This document shows positions 8,706-18,500 of a DNA stretch of 64,000 bases, piece after piece (position 1 is the first letter of the stretch; every line of letters starts with the position of its first letter). The position numbers were made by a program, and so were the translations under genes. The notes under the pieces were generated by a model. It searched no databases. It was not told the DNA's origin and saw nothing but the letters and a program-made list of their open reading frames with translations. The stretch is from Amycolatopsis cihanbeyliensis (GTDB taxonomy: Bacteria; Actinomycetota; Actinomycetes; Mycobacteriales; Pseudonocardiaceae): contig NZ_VFML01000001.1 of NCBI RefSeq assembly GCF_006715045.1, positions 4,556,501-4,620,500 on the forward strand, given 5' to 3'.

Positions 8706-9615
8706 GTAGCGTTCATCGCGGAACATAAAGATCGGCTCGGGGCCGAGCCGATCTGTGCCGTGTTGCCGACTTCGGTGTGAAGATCGCCCGTCCACCTACG
8801 ATGCCGCCTTTTCGCGACCCAAATCGGCGCGTGAGGGACCAGATGAAGGCCTCATGGAGGAGATCCAGCGGGGGTATGACGAAAAGTACAAGGTGTACGG
8901 TGCCCGGAAAATGTGACGCCGGCCGAAGGGGGAGTGCGTGCAGGTCGGTCGTGTCCGGGTGGAGCGGCCGATGCGCTGGATGGGTCCGGTCAGGACAGTG
9001 GGCGGGAAGGCCGTGTGCACCCACTGTCCGGGACGACGATGGTGCCCGCGCCGCCGGCCCGGTGAAACGCCAGATCACGGCGGGTGCGTCGAATCCCTTG
9101 TGGATGGCGGACTTCACCTGCATGACGACCTGGTCCGGCACCGTGCACGTGTCGCTCGCCGTGAATGTGTCATCACGAAAACCCTCAATTGGAACAATCC
9201 AACCGAAGCGCCGCACGAACTACTACTCTCAGCTCGATAATCCGGTGTTGCGACGACCGGTCGGACCCGGGAAGTACACGTCATTCCGGTTCACCCAGAA
9301 TCCGATCGACGTGGGTACAGATGCCTCGATCGGAACCGTCGGCGATGCGCTCGACAACGCCCTCGCGGTAACGACCATCGGACTTTACAAAACCGAGTTG
9401 ATTAAATCCGGGCCATGGCCTCATGGGAAAGAAGTCGAAAAGGCCACCGCCGCGTCGGCGGACTGGTACAATGATCGAGGACTTCAGGAGGTCTGCGGCC
9501 ATCGGCCGCCGACCGGGTTCGAGACCCCGCACGAGCAAGGCGACCTGAGCAACCTGGTTGCCTGACCCAGTAACGAGTCTCTACGAAACTCGGGCGCTTC
9601 ACACTGTGCCGGACG
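8706..9615 (+). mobile_element. Decayed IS3-family insertion sequence (orfB transposase relic)
   Basis: Pieces of an IS3-type OrfB transposase appear in order but in different frames: FIAEHKDRLGAEPICAVLPT from 8706, a segment reading LMEEIQRGYDEKYKVYGARKM that then meets a stop near 8915, and from about 9060 the integrase core (VKRQITAGASNPLWMADFT). The C-terminal part runs to the stop at 9565 (IGTVGDALDNALA, GLYKTELI, DWYNDRGLQEVCGHRPP). The last catalytic glutamate is lost: the family's DNALAET reads DNALAVT. No orfA is seen. Sequence past the stop (ACGAGTCTCTACGAAACTCG near 9573) looks like the right terminal inverted repeat of this group. The element is dead by several independent lesions, which marks an old insertion at the island edge. 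Confidence 0.85.
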
Positions 9616-9706
9616 CGGCGATCACGTTCCTTCGAGTCCCGGCCTCCACGCACCGCCCATCATCACAGTGCGGCTGCCGTACTGTGAAGATCATGATCCG
9701 CAGGCC

Positions 9707-9736
9707 TTGACAGTTCCTCACGCCAGCACGAATACT
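9707..9736 (+). promoter_or_regulatory. Possible promoter for the StrR-like relic
   Basis: TTGACA at 9707-9712 and AATACT at 9731-9736 are separated by 18 bases, a plausible vegetative promoter pair. The predicted start near 9743 lies about 33 bases before the ATG at 9776. Bases 9616-9706 show nothing else recognisable. Confidence 0.35.
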
Positions 9737-9775
9737 ACAAGCAGTTTGACGTGTACCAAGCGGCCTGGGGGGCAG

Positions 9776-10410
9776 ATGGTGCTAAATGGGCAGAGCCCAA
9801 GCAACGCTGACAACGCGCAATTCTCCACGATCGACACGGAAAGTGAGCGAGCTGCCGCCGACTCCCCGAGAGCGGCCGGGGTGGATCTCGCCTATACACA
9901 AGTGCTCGCCGAAACGGATATCGCGCTTCCACCGATTCTCGTGCACCGTCCCACGGCGCGGGTGACCGGCGGCACACATCGGCTGCCGGCAACCAGTATA
10001 AAAGAAGTCACTGCGATCAAAGTGCAGTTCTTCGAGAGGGACGAGCAAGCCGCCTTTATCCTCGCACTGAGGTCGAGCAACGCGCACTGGTTGCCGCTGT
10101 CCCTGGCTGACCGTGAGAACGTCGCCCGCCGGATTCTCGATGCCCGACCCCCGGTGGTCCGGCCGCGTCCGCCCATCCGAACTGACACAAGGCCGTCAGC
10201 GCGCCCGCGAGCTGACCAGGAACAACCCGTCCACCTCGATTCGAGAAACTGCGCCGACACGCACCTCGACAAGACCACGCGCTCGACAGGTCGGTGTCAG
10301 CGACCTCGCCACACAGACCGCCGCTGATCAAGCAGCGGTACATCGACTCCGGTCGGACCCCACCGTACGTACACGGAAACTGAACGGGTCTCGTCCGGTA
10401 GATCTCTGGG
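9776..10410 (+). pseudogene. StrR-family pathway regulator, degenerate
   Basis: The segment from ATG 9776 encodes a decayed ParB-like N-terminal domain of the StrR/NovG type of antibiotic-cluster activator. Recognisable parts are DSPRAAGVDLAYTQVLAE, LPPILVHRPTARV, VQFFERDEQAAFILAL and HWLPLSLADRENVARRIL. The family's DGMHRLRAA reads GGTHRLPAT and a few residues are missing beside it. After about 10140 the frame changes: the rest of the family pattern (PRWSGRVRP, then TAADQAAVHRLRSDPTVR) is found in another frame, with the helix-turn-helix part eroded. I infer a former cluster-situated regulator that has lost function. Family assignment is from memory of the motif pattern and should be checked by profile search. 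Confidence 0.65.
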
Positions 10411-10411
10411 G

Positions 10412-10463
10412 GCCTGTTCCGAAACTGGACCTTGTCGACCGTTTCGCCAGTTCAGGAACAGGC
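10412..10463. terminator. 17-bp inverted repeat before the NRPS cluster
   Basis: GCCTGTTCC-GA-AACTGG at 10412-10428 pairs with CCAGTT-CA-GGAACAGGC at 10447-10463 around an 18-base loop; only the two central bases fail to match. There is no T-run. It lies between the StrR-like relic and the first cluster gene, so it could insulate the cluster as a terminator, be an operator, or be the footprint of a mobile element. Confidence 0.5.
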
Positions 10464-10569
10464 ATGATCCGCCAAGACGCATGCGGAAGTCCGGCGGGCA
10501 GTTCACAGAACTAGTTCAGAATCGCAAGCGCTGAAATTTGTGTCCAATGACTCGACAAAACGGGGAAAC

Positions 10570-10833
10570 ATGACTGCGGAAGATGCACGAGCGGAATTGC
10601 GCCAGCAAATTTTCTCTCTACTGGCCGAGGTTGCCGGCGGTGTTTTAGACAGTCAAACCATCGAATCGGATACGGAGTTTCCCGAGACGGGGATGAGTTC
10701 GATCGAATATCTGGCGCTTATCGAGAAGATCGAAACAAAGCTCGATGTCTTCATTGACCTCGAAGAGAACCAAGACCTGACCACCGTCGACAAGTTCTGC
10801 GATCTTCTCGTGGATCAAGTGCCATCAGCCTAA
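10570..10833 (+). CDS. Free-standing acyl/peptidyl carrier protein
   Basis: An 87-residue carrier protein. The phosphopantetheine attachment site is GMSSIEYLALIEKIE, with Ser44 as the modified residue; the usual Asp before it is replaced by Ser43. The four-helix pattern is complete (helix 1 LRQQIFSLLAEVAGGVL, helix 2 after the Ser, and a C-terminal TVDKFCDLL). Start chosen at ATG 10570 after GGGGA; an upstream in-frame GTG at 10540 has no ribosome site. First gene of the NRPS cluster, with base composition clearly poorer in GC than the flanking chromosome. It probably tethers a starter or two-carbon unit, or the amino acid activated by the separate adenylation protein, which itself lacks a carrier domain. 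Confidence 0.9.
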   Translation: MTAEDARAELRQQIFSLLAEVAGGVLDSQTIESDTEFPETGMSSIEYLALIEKIETKLDVFIDLEENQDLTTVDKFCDLLVDQVPSA

Positions 10834-10901
10834 AACGGCAACTTCCGCCTGCCGATTGCGATCGACGGTAACAAACGCGGCTGACCCCCCATCCGTACCA
10901 G

Positions 10902-10935
10902 CTCGGCCACGCCCTCTGCTCGGCCACGCCCTCTG
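10902..10935 (+). repeat. Perfect 17-bp tandem duplication
   Basis: CTCGGCCACGCCCTCTG occurs twice back to back (10902-10918 and 10919-10935) in the 129-base spacer between the carrier protein and monooxygenase genes. It looks like a recent slippage or duplication event and may space the promoter or leader of the monooxygenase gene. Confidence 0.85.
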
Positions 10936-10962
10936 ACAAAAGATTATGAGGTCTTCGATATC

Positions 10963-12105
10963 ATGGACTCAACGGCATTTGGTTGCTTCTTGCCCCCATT
11001 CCACGATCCTTCGGTCAGCCCTCAGGCGGCGCTGAAGCACGATATCGAACTGTGTGGACTGGCTGATGACCTTGGTTTCGACGAGATCTGGCTTGGTGAG
11101 CACCATTCCAGTGGTTGGAGCACACTCAGCTCGCCTGACATGTTGATCGCAGCGTTAGCCCGTGAAACTCGCCGTATTCGATTTGCTACTGGCGTGATAC
11201 CGCTTCCCTATCACCATCCTCTTCATGTCGCGGAACGGATGGTGCTGCTTGATCATCTCACGGCAGGTCGAGCGATTTTGGGCTGTGGAACGGGAACATA
11301 CGTTCACGACATGGAAATGATCGGGGTGGATCCAGGAACTGTCCGCGATCACTTCCGAGCGGCATTGGAAACCGTGCAAGCGCTTATCAACGGCGAGACG
11401 GTCGACACTACGACACCGTGGTTCACCGCGAAGAAAGCCGTACTGCAGCTCCGGCCGCTGAGGGGTTCCATCGAGACTGTCGTCGCGTCATCGCTGAGCG
11501 ATGCCGGGATCGAGCTACTGACCGACACCGCGACTACTCCGACCGTTCACGTGGTGCCACCCTGGGGTGCCATCCGGCCTGGAATGGACCCGGATCCGGT
11601 CGGCTCGCTCGTCGAGCGCGTCGAATCCTACCGGAACAAGTCCGCGGGTTCGACGCGGATCCGGTGCAACGTTTTCGTCCACGTCTCCGACTCCACGGAG
11701 GCGGGCATCGACGAGCTCATAAATGGATGGTCCGCACTGCGGCGCGATTTGTATCGTAATATTCTGGGCACGCCGATTCCGGACTCCCCGGCCGCTCATC
11801 GCAAGACGTTGGAGAGTCTTGTCAAGTCGGGTGCGTTCATTATCGGGGACACGGCGACGTGCACCCGCATGATTCGCGACCTCCTTGATCGGCTAGGCGA
11901 ACCGGTGTCGTTGAATTTCTTCGTTCCCCAGTGGATATCGTACAAAGCGACTTTCGATCAACTGACGGCGATCGCCGACGAGGTCGTGCCCGGGCTCTTC
12001 GGTGGGTTCGACGGTACCGCGGAGTCCATGAAGCTCACTTCGGAAGAGGCCGGACGTCAGATGAAGCTTCGAACCGAGACCATTGGTAATGGAGGCAGCA
12101 AATGA
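10963..12105 (+). CDS. Luciferase-like (LLM) flavin-dependent monooxygenase
   Basis: A 380-residue TIM-barrel flavoprotein of the bacterial luciferase-like family, which uses reduced FMN and oxygen for hydroxylation, N-oxygenation or Baeyer-Villiger type chemistry. Family marks are FGCFLPPFHDP at strand 1, ADDLGFDEIWLGEHHSSGWS, ATGVIPLPYHHPLHVAERM and LDHLTAGRAILGCGTG. The C-terminal part (GAFIIGDTATCTRMIRDLLD, NFFVPQW) is the usual late barrel region. Ribosome site weak (GAGG 12 bases upstream of the ATG). Its stop overlaps the P450 start in ATGA, so the two oxidases are translationally coupled and probably act on the same peptide or precursor. A partner flavin reductase is not encoded nearby. 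Confidence 0.9.
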   Translation: MDSTAFGCFLPPFHDPSVSPQAALKHDIELCGLADDLGFDEIWLGEHHSSGWSTLSSPDMLIAALARETRRIRFATGVIPLPYHHPLHVAERMVLLDHLTAGRAILGCGTGTYVHDMEMIGVDPGTVRDHFRAALETVQALINGETVDTTTPWFTAKKAVLQLRPLRGSIETVVASSLSDAGIELLTDTATTPTVHVVPPWGAIRPGMDPDPVGSLVERVESYRNKSAGSTRIRCNVFVHVSDSTEAGIDELINGWSALRRDLYRNILGTPIPDSPAAHRKTLESLVKSGAFIIGDTATCTRMIRDLLDRLGEPVSLNFFVPQWISYKATFDQLTAIADEVVPGLFGGFDGTAESMKLTSEEAGRQMKLRTETIGNGGSK

Positions 12106-13331
12106 GCTCTGCAGAAGTGAGTCTTGACTTCAGCTCTGACGAGTTTCTCGCCGACCCTTGGCATATCTACAAGGAACTCCGGCAAGCGGATCCGGTGCAC
12201 TGGTCGGAGGCGTTCAGGGCCTTCCTGGTCACGAGGTACGACGACGTTGTCGCCCTGCTGGCGGACCGGCAGGTCGTCAGCGGGTTTCCGATGCGCAGCA
12301 GTCGCCGGTTGTTCGGCCCGACGTTGCTGGACGCCGACGGACCGCGTCATCGTGAGTTGCGAAAGCTATTCACGCCACTGTTCGCGGGCGCCTCGGTGAA
12401 GCGGCTGCGCACCGAGATACTCATTCCCGCGGTGGACCAGGTTCTCGACTCGATCGAAGCCGAGATGGGGTCCATGGACGATGTCGAGATCGAGTTCATG
12501 GAACGGGTCGCGGTCGGAGTGCCCTATGCGATGGTCACCCGGCTGTTCGGTTTACCGCCGGAAGACGCGGCCTGGCTGCGTCCCCGGGTCCTTCCGCTGG
12601 CCGGTGCTATCGAGTTTCCGGCAACCTCGCTGGACACGGCGGTCGCGAGCAAGGCAGAACTGGTCGACTATCTGACAGACAAGCTCGCCAGTCGCCAAGA
12701 GGGCGACCGGATGCCGTTCCTCGACCTCGTCTTCCCCCCAGGTGAACCGGTTGACGAGTCCCTGCTGGGAACGGCCACGCTGTTTCTGCTGGCCGGAACG
12801 GAAACGAGTGTCGCCACCATCGGCAAGATCATGTATGCCATATTGGCGCATGACGTCGAACTGTCGGCGTTGGCGGACTCCGAGTACCGGGACCAGGTGG
12901 TGCGCGAGACGCTGCGCTGGGAACCGCCGAGTCACACTATCCTCAGATATGCGTCCACCGACCTGAACATTCACGGCGTGGACGTGCCGCGCCGGTCCGC
13001 GCTTCTGCTGTCGGTCGGTAGCGCCAGTCGCGACGAGAACACGTTCTCCGACCCGGACACGTGGCGTCCGGGTCGACCAGACCAGCGGATGCTGGCCTTT
13101 TCGTCCGGCCCGCACACCTGCCTGGGCATCCAGCTGGCCTTGGCGGAGTTCGACACGCTGTTCGAGCGGTTGTCGCTGCGGTTCGGCGGCGTCCAGCGCA
13201 GCGGGTCGCTCGACGGCATCCGGCGTGGCTTCTGGCGGCTGCGGGAGCGAGGCCACATCTTCCGCCGGCCCGATCATCTTTATGTGCGAATGGAGCGCCG
13301 ACGCGCGGGGAGAAGCGAGGCCGATGCCTGA
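12102..13331 (+). CDS. Cytochrome P450
   Basis: A 409-residue soluble bacterial P450. The I-helix oxygen-binding motif is LLAGTETSVATIG, the K-helix ExxR is ETLRWEPP, and the heme-ligand loop is FSSGPHTCLGIQLA with Cys340 as the thiolate. Length and motif order are those of a secondary-metabolism hydroxylase. It overlaps the monooxygenase gene by 4 bases and the adenylation gene by 8, firmly placing it in the NRPS operon, where it likely hydroxylates a carrier-bound amino acid or the released product. It needs a ferredoxin and reductase from elsewhere. Confidence 0.95.
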   Translation: MSSAEVSLDFSSDEFLADPWHIYKELRQADPVHWSEAFRAFLVTRYDDVVALLADRQVVSGFPMRSSRRLFGPTLLDADGPRHRELRKLFTPLFAGASVKRLRTEILIPAVDQVLDSIEAEMGSMDDVEIEFMERVAVGVPYAMVTRLFGLPPEDAAWLRPRVLPLAGAIEFPATSLDTAVASKAELVDYLTDKLASRQEGDRMPFLDLVFPPGEPVDESLLGTATLFLLAGTETSVATIGKIMYAILAHDVELSALADSEYRDQVVRETLRWEPPSHTILRYASTDLNIHGVDVPRRSALLLSVGSASRDENTFSDPDTWRPGRPDQRMLAFSSGPHTCLGIQLALAEFDTLFERLSLRFGGVQRSGSLDGIRRGFWRLRERGHIFRRPDHLYVRMERRRAGRSEADA

Positions 13332-15333
13332 CGCGGAAACCGCTCCATACGATCTGACGGCCGAACTTGCGGCCGGGTCCTCCGGGCGCGACCGGGCAGC
13401 GCTGGTGGTGGCCGCGTTCGCGGTGACTCTGTGCCGGTGGACGGCGATGAGCGAAGCCGCGATCGCGGTCGCCGGGAGGGTGATCCGGCTCCAGGTCGAC
13501 GACCGGGCGCTCATCGATGACTTCCTGCGGGCGGTGCACACGACCGGAGTCGCTGAAGACGGACCGGTGGACCTCGTGATCGCTTCCGAGCACGACGATC
13601 TTCGGTCTGGGGAGGTCCGCTTCAGCACCGAAATACCTTACGCCGCGCACGGGTTCGTCGCCGACGTCGCCGCCGCGGTGAGCGAGATGACGTCCCTCGA
13701 CGGTTCTCTCCAGGACGTGCGCTGCATCGCGCCGGAGCGTCGCCGGATCCTCGATGCGCTGGTCGGCGCGGACGTTCCCGTGGTGGACATCGAAACCCTG
13801 TTCCTGGAACAGGTGCGGCGCCACCCGCAGGAGGTCGCGGTCCGTGACGCGAGCGTTGAGCTGACCTACGAGCAACTCGCGCATGTCGCCGATCACTACG
13901 CCGACGTTCTGCGGCGTGCCGGGGTCCGGCCCCGGGACACGGTGCTCGTCGCGACCCGGAGATCGGTCGGGGAGGTGGTGGCGCTACTCGCGATCACCCG
14001 CCTCGGCGCCGCATACGCGGGATTCGACGACGACGCACCGGAAGCCCGGCTGGCGACGATCGTCGGCAAGCTGGCGCCCGCCGTCGCGGTGACCGATACC
14101 ACGACGACCGACCATCCCGCCCTGCGCGAGCTCACCCGGGTCGACTCGTGGCACCCCGGACAGCACACCGACACAGACCCCGAACCGCTGAGCCGACCAC
14201 CTGGCTCTCCGGATCCACACCGCACGGCGTACATCGCGTTCACCTCCGGTTCCACCGGCGAACCGAAGGGCGTTGTCGTCCCGCATCAGGCAGTCACGCG
14301 ACTCGCGCTCACGGTCGAACTCCAGGTGCGCCCCGGTGACCGCGTTCTACGCATGGCGCCACTGGCTTTCGACGCGTCGACGTACGAAATCTGGGTGACC
14401 CTGCTCAACGGCGCGACGCTCGAGGTCCTCCCGGTGAAACGTCCGTCGGTCGGAAGGCTCGAAAAGTTCTTCACCGAGCGGAAGGTCTCGGTCGCCTGGC
14501 TGACGGCCAGCCTGTTCCGGCTGCTTGCCAACTCTCGGCCGCGGGCGCTCGCCGGACTCCGCTGGCTCGTGAGCGGGGGAGAAGTCGTATCGCACGAGTC
14601 CGCGGCCCGCATGCTCGAGCTACACCCCGGGCTGGTGATCACGAACGGATACGGGCCCACCGAGAACACGACTTTCACGACCACACACACCGTGCGCGAC
14701 AGCGCGGAGATCAACGGGCCTCTTCCCATCGGCAGGCCGATCGCCGGCACCAAGGTTTTCGTCCTCGACCGGAACGCCCGTCTCGTTCCGCCCGGTGCGG
14801 TCGGCGAACTGTACGCGGCCGGATCAGGTGTAGCCGATGGTTATCTCAACGACGAGACCGAGACAAGCAGCCGGTTCGGTCACTTCTCTCCGGATGTCAA
14901 TGAACGCCTGTACCGCACCGGCGATCTGGTCCGACTCGACCCGCACGGCAACCTGGTATTCCTGGGCCGCGAGGACAAGCAGATCAAACTCGACGGGCAC
15001 CGCATCGAAACCGAGGAGATCAGCACCACCCTCGCTCGTCATCCCGATGTTCGGGACGCCGTGATCTTCGTTGCTCGGCAACCGAACCGAGGTCCGCAGC
15101 TCGTAGCAGCCGTCGTCATGCGCCCCGGCACCGATGCAGACCCACGATCACTGCGGACGTTCCTGTCACACCTGCTGCCCAGCTACGCCTTACCCGCCCT
15201 GTGGGTCGTGGTCGACGAGATCCCGCTCACCCGCAACGGAAAGGTCGACGAACAGGTCCTGATCGAATCCGCGACGCCGCCGGTACCCGCCAGCAGAGGA
15301 GACCGCGATGTCCTCGCCGCTCGACGGCCATGA
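13324..15333 (+). CDS. Stand-alone NRPS adenylation protein with a condensation half-domain
   Basis: A 669-residue protein. Residues about 1-150 resemble only the C-terminal lobe of a condensation domain (AALVVAAFAVTLCRWT; LVIASEHDD; LRSGEVRFSTEIPY), with no HHxxxDG. An adenylation domain follows (about 155-660) with intact cores: A3 FTSGSTGEPKG, A4 FDASTYEIW, A5 NGYGPTEN, A7 YRTGDLV, A8 DGHRIETEEI and the catalytic Lys640 in LTRNGKVD. The protein ends there with no carrier domain, so the aminoacyl group must go to a carrier in trans. My hand-read pocket residues (D, A, Y, W, V, G, G, T, F, K) resemble valine-type codes; this is a weak prediction. Start at ATG 13324 after GAGG. Overlaps the MbtH gene by 26 bases. 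Confidence 0.92.
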   Translation: MPDAETAPYDLTAELAAGSSGRDRAALVVAAFAVTLCRWTAMSEAAIAVAGRVIRLQVDDRALIDDFLRAVHTTGVAEDGPVDLVIASEHDDLRSGEVRFSTEIPYAAHGFVADVAAAVSEMTSLDGSLQDVRCIAPERRRILDALVGADVPVVDIETLFLEQVRRHPQEVAVRDASVELTYEQLAHVADHYADVLRRAGVRPRDTVLVATRRSVGEVVALLAITRLGAAYAGFDDDAPEARLATIVGKLAPAVAVTDTTTTDHPALRELTRVDSWHPGQHTDTDPEPLSRPPGSPDPHRTAYIAFTSGSTGEPKGVVVPHQAVTRLALTVELQVRPGDRVLRMAPLAFDASTYEIWVTLLNGATLEVLPVKRPSVGRLEKFFTERKVSVAWLTASLFRLLANSRPRALAGLRWLVSGGEVVSHESAARMLELHPGLVITNGYGPTENTTFTTTHTVRDSAEINGPLPIGRPIAGTKVFVLDRNARLVPPGAVGELYAAGSGVADGYLNDETETSSRFGHFSPDVNERLYRTGDLVRLDPHGNLVFLGREDKQIKLDGHRIETEEISTTLARHPDVRDAVIFVARQPNRGPQLVAAVVMRPGTDADPRSLRTFLSHLLPSYALPALWVVVDEIPLTRNGKVDEQVLIESATPPVPASRGDRDVLAARRP

Positions 15334-15499
15334 CGCCGATTTCGTGGTGGTCGTGAACGAAGAACAGCAATACAGCCGGTGGTCGGCGCCAGTCGCCGTG
15401 CCCAGTGGATGGACCATCGCCCACGGTTCGGCTGCCAACGACGGCTCTCCCTGCTACGCGCGGGACAGCCGGACCGACATGCGCCCGGTGAGCGCCTGA
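15308..15499 (+). CDS. MbtH-like protein
   Basis: A 63-residue MbtH family chaperone that binds and activates adenylation domains. The fingerprint is present: FVVVVNEEQQYSRW at the start, VPSGWTI in the middle and TDMRPVSA at the end. The region between (HGSAANDGSPCYARDSR) differs from the usual GxxxECLxYIxExW, so this is a divergent member. It begins inside the end of the adenylation gene and ends 15 bases before the large NRPS gene, consistent with serving both adenylation domains. Confidence 0.9.
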   Translation: MSSPLDGHDADFVVVVNEEQQYSRWSAPVAVPSGWTIAHGSAANDGSPCYARDSRTDMRPVSA

Positions 15500-15514
15500 A
15501 TGAAGGAGGGCTCG

Positions 15515-18500
15515 ATGAGGTTGTCGCTCGGGCAGGAGCGTTTGTGGCTGTTGCAGCAGCTCGACCGGACCAGCGCCGCGTACAACATTCCGATCGTTTT
15601 ACGGTTCCGCGACGGCGTCGATTTCGAGGCACTGGACCGAGCGCTCGACAGGCTCGTCGAACGTCACCCAGTGCTCCGCTGGACGTTCGCCGCGGACGAG
15701 TCGGGGACGCCGGTCGCCACACCGATGGCGGACTTTCGCATTCCGGTGGAGCGACGTACCGCCGGAGATGGCGAGAACGAGTGGCAGGCGCACACGGCCG
15801 ACTTGGCCATCGAACCGTTCGACCTCGCGGCCGCGCCGCCCGTGCGCGCAATGGTTGTCGAGTGCGCTGACGGATCGGCCGTGCTGTGCCTGGTGATGCA
15901 TCACATCATCACCGACGGTCGTTCCATCCAGATCGTGACCGAGGATCTGCCGACTTTCTACCGGTCGGCGACGCCCACGCCGATCGACATGACATACGAG
16001 GACTTCGTCGCATGGCAGCGCTCCGGCACCGAAAACGAGTCCGCGGCGGAACACCTCGAGTACTGGCGGCGGGAGCTCGACGGATTCGAACCACTGCGGC
16101 TGCCGGCGGACAGACCGCGACCGGCCAACCCCGGGTTCGCCGGCGACCACGTCGATTTCGAACTACCAACCGAGCTCACCAAGGCCTTTTGTGCATTCGC
16201 ATTGCGGAATCGGTGCGCGGTCTCCAGCGCCGTGGCCGCGGTGCTACAGGCGCTCATGTCGCTCCACTCCGGGCAAGAGGACATCACGATCGGAACGGTG
16301 CTGGCCGGCCGCGACGACCGCCGGTTCGCCGACGTACTCGGCTTTTTCGTGAACACCGTGGTTTTGCGCACTCACATTACCCCGTCGACGTCGTTCCGCG
16401 AGCTGCTCAAGGTGGCACGCACCAAGATGGTCGAGGCATACGCCCATCAACAGGCGCCGTTCGACCAGGTGGTCGCGGAGGTCCGGCCCGAACGGGAGTC
16501 GGGTCGCAACGCGATCTTCGATGTCGTGGTCGTGCACAACGGGGAGATTCCCCCGCCCGGCGAAGGCGAGATCACCAGCGTGCCATGGGCAGGCGTGGCG
16601 ACCCGGTTCGACCTGGAACTGGTCACCCACCTGCAGGACGGCAAGCTGCACGGCTCACTGGTGTTCCGCTCCAGCCTCTTTCACCGATCCACCGCCACGC
16701 GGCTCGTCAGCCGGCTTGTCTGGCTCGTCGAACACGCGCTGGAGAACCCGGACGAGCCGCTCTTCGGACCACTACGCGGGCAGCTCGACTACTGGCGGAA
16801 GCAGCTCGCTGATGCTCCCGCGGCACTGGACCTGCCAGCCGATCGCGTGCGCCCGCCGGTGGCGTCCTACCGCAGCGACTCGGTCCGCTTCGAAGTGGAC
16901 CCCGGTGTTGCCGGGGAGTTGCGTGAGCTGAGCAGTCGGCACGGCGTCACTCCGTTCATGGCCCTGCTGGCGACCTTCTCCCTCGTGCTGTCCCGCTACG
17001 CACGCACCACCGAGGTGACGGTCGGAGTACCCACGACCGGAGGAACCAGCTCGGAACCAGAACCACTGACCGGGTTCGACGCCAACACACTGGTGCTGCT
17101 CACCGACCTTTCCGGTGATCCCACCTTCCCGGAACTGCTGGGGCGCGTGCGGGAGACCACGCTCGGCGCCCACGCGCACCAGGACGTCCCCTTCGAACGT
17201 CTCGTAGCAGAGCTGGCACCCCAACGAGACTTCAGCCGCAACCCCCTCACGCAGGTCGCCCTCCAGCTGGTGGACGTGCCGTTGTCGAACGTTCCGCCTG
17301 CCGGTACGGAAGCGCAACCATTCGATCTCGAATGTCACGTGGCGGACCGGAACGGCGTGCTGGAGGCCCGGGTCGACTACAACGCCGGCGTGTTCGACCG
17401 GGTCACGATCGAACGATTCATCCAGCACTTCCAGCAGCTACTCGCATCCGTCGGAGCGGACCCGGAGCAACCGCTGTCCGCCCTGCCGATGATGAGCGAC
17501 TCCGAAACCCGGCGGCTGGCGCAGGACTGGAACGACACCACCGCGACGTTGCCGAACCCGGCGACGGTGCCCGCGGCGTTCGCCGAACAGGTCCGCCACC
17601 GACCTCACGCGACAGCCCTGGTATGCGACGAGGACTCCCTGACCTACGCCGAGCTCGACGCCCGGTCCAACCAGCTCGCGCACCGGCTGCGAACCCTGGG
17701 CGCCGAACCCGGGGCCCTCATCGGAGTGTGCCTGCCACGCTCCACCGAACTGATCACCGCATTGCTCGCGATTCTCAAGACCGGCGCCGCGTACCTGCCG
17801 ATCGACCCGGAGTACCCCGAGGAGCGCCAACGGCTCCTCCTCACCGATGGCGACGCCCGACTCGTGGTCACCACCGACCTGGTGGGCGATCCCACCATCG
17901 ATGAGGAACCATCGACCGCGCTCGAGTCCGTAGTGCGGCCGCAGGACCTGGCCTACGTCATCTACACGTCCGGTTCAACCGGACGCCCCAAGGGCGTCGA
18001 AATCGAGCACCAGGCAATCATCCGCCTTGTCACCGGAATGCCGGAGGGCATCCTCGGCCCTCGCGAGGTACTGCTACACGCATCAGCAATCTCCTTCGAC
18101 GCCGCTACTTTCGAGATCTGGGGTGCCCTCCTCGCCGGCGCCACGTGCGCCATTTCCACTGAGCGAGTCCTCACCGCCCGACCGCTCGCCAACGCGATCG
18201 CTCGCCACCGGATCAGCACGCTCTGGCTGACCTCGTCGTTGTTCAACCACATCGTCGACGAGGACACCACGGCGCTGACCGGGCTCCGTCATCTGCTCGT
18301 CGGCGGCGAGGCGCTGTCCGTCGCCCATGTTCGCCGCGCTGTCACCGCTCTGCCCGGCACGCGGGTCTTCAACGGTTACGGCCCTACCGAATGCACCACG
18401 TTCGCCACCTGCCACCCCATCGCCTCTCCTGTTCCCGCCGACACCAGCGGCATCCCCATCGGCCGCCCGATCGGCAACACCCGCGTGTATGTCCTGGACG

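Noticed and set aside
9625..9655. Possible tRNA 3' end (TTCGAGTCCC followed by CACGCACC)
   Set aside because: No matching T stem, anticodon arm or acceptor strand can be paired upstream; chance similarity.
10113..10514. Separate gene in another frame after the StrR-like segment
   Set aside because: Its recognisable part is the continuation of the regulator after a frameshift; the rest has no motif or ribosome site.
17332..17904. Arg/Pro-rich open frame inside the NRPS gene
   Set aside because: Shadow frame of the adenylation domain, with no start signal.
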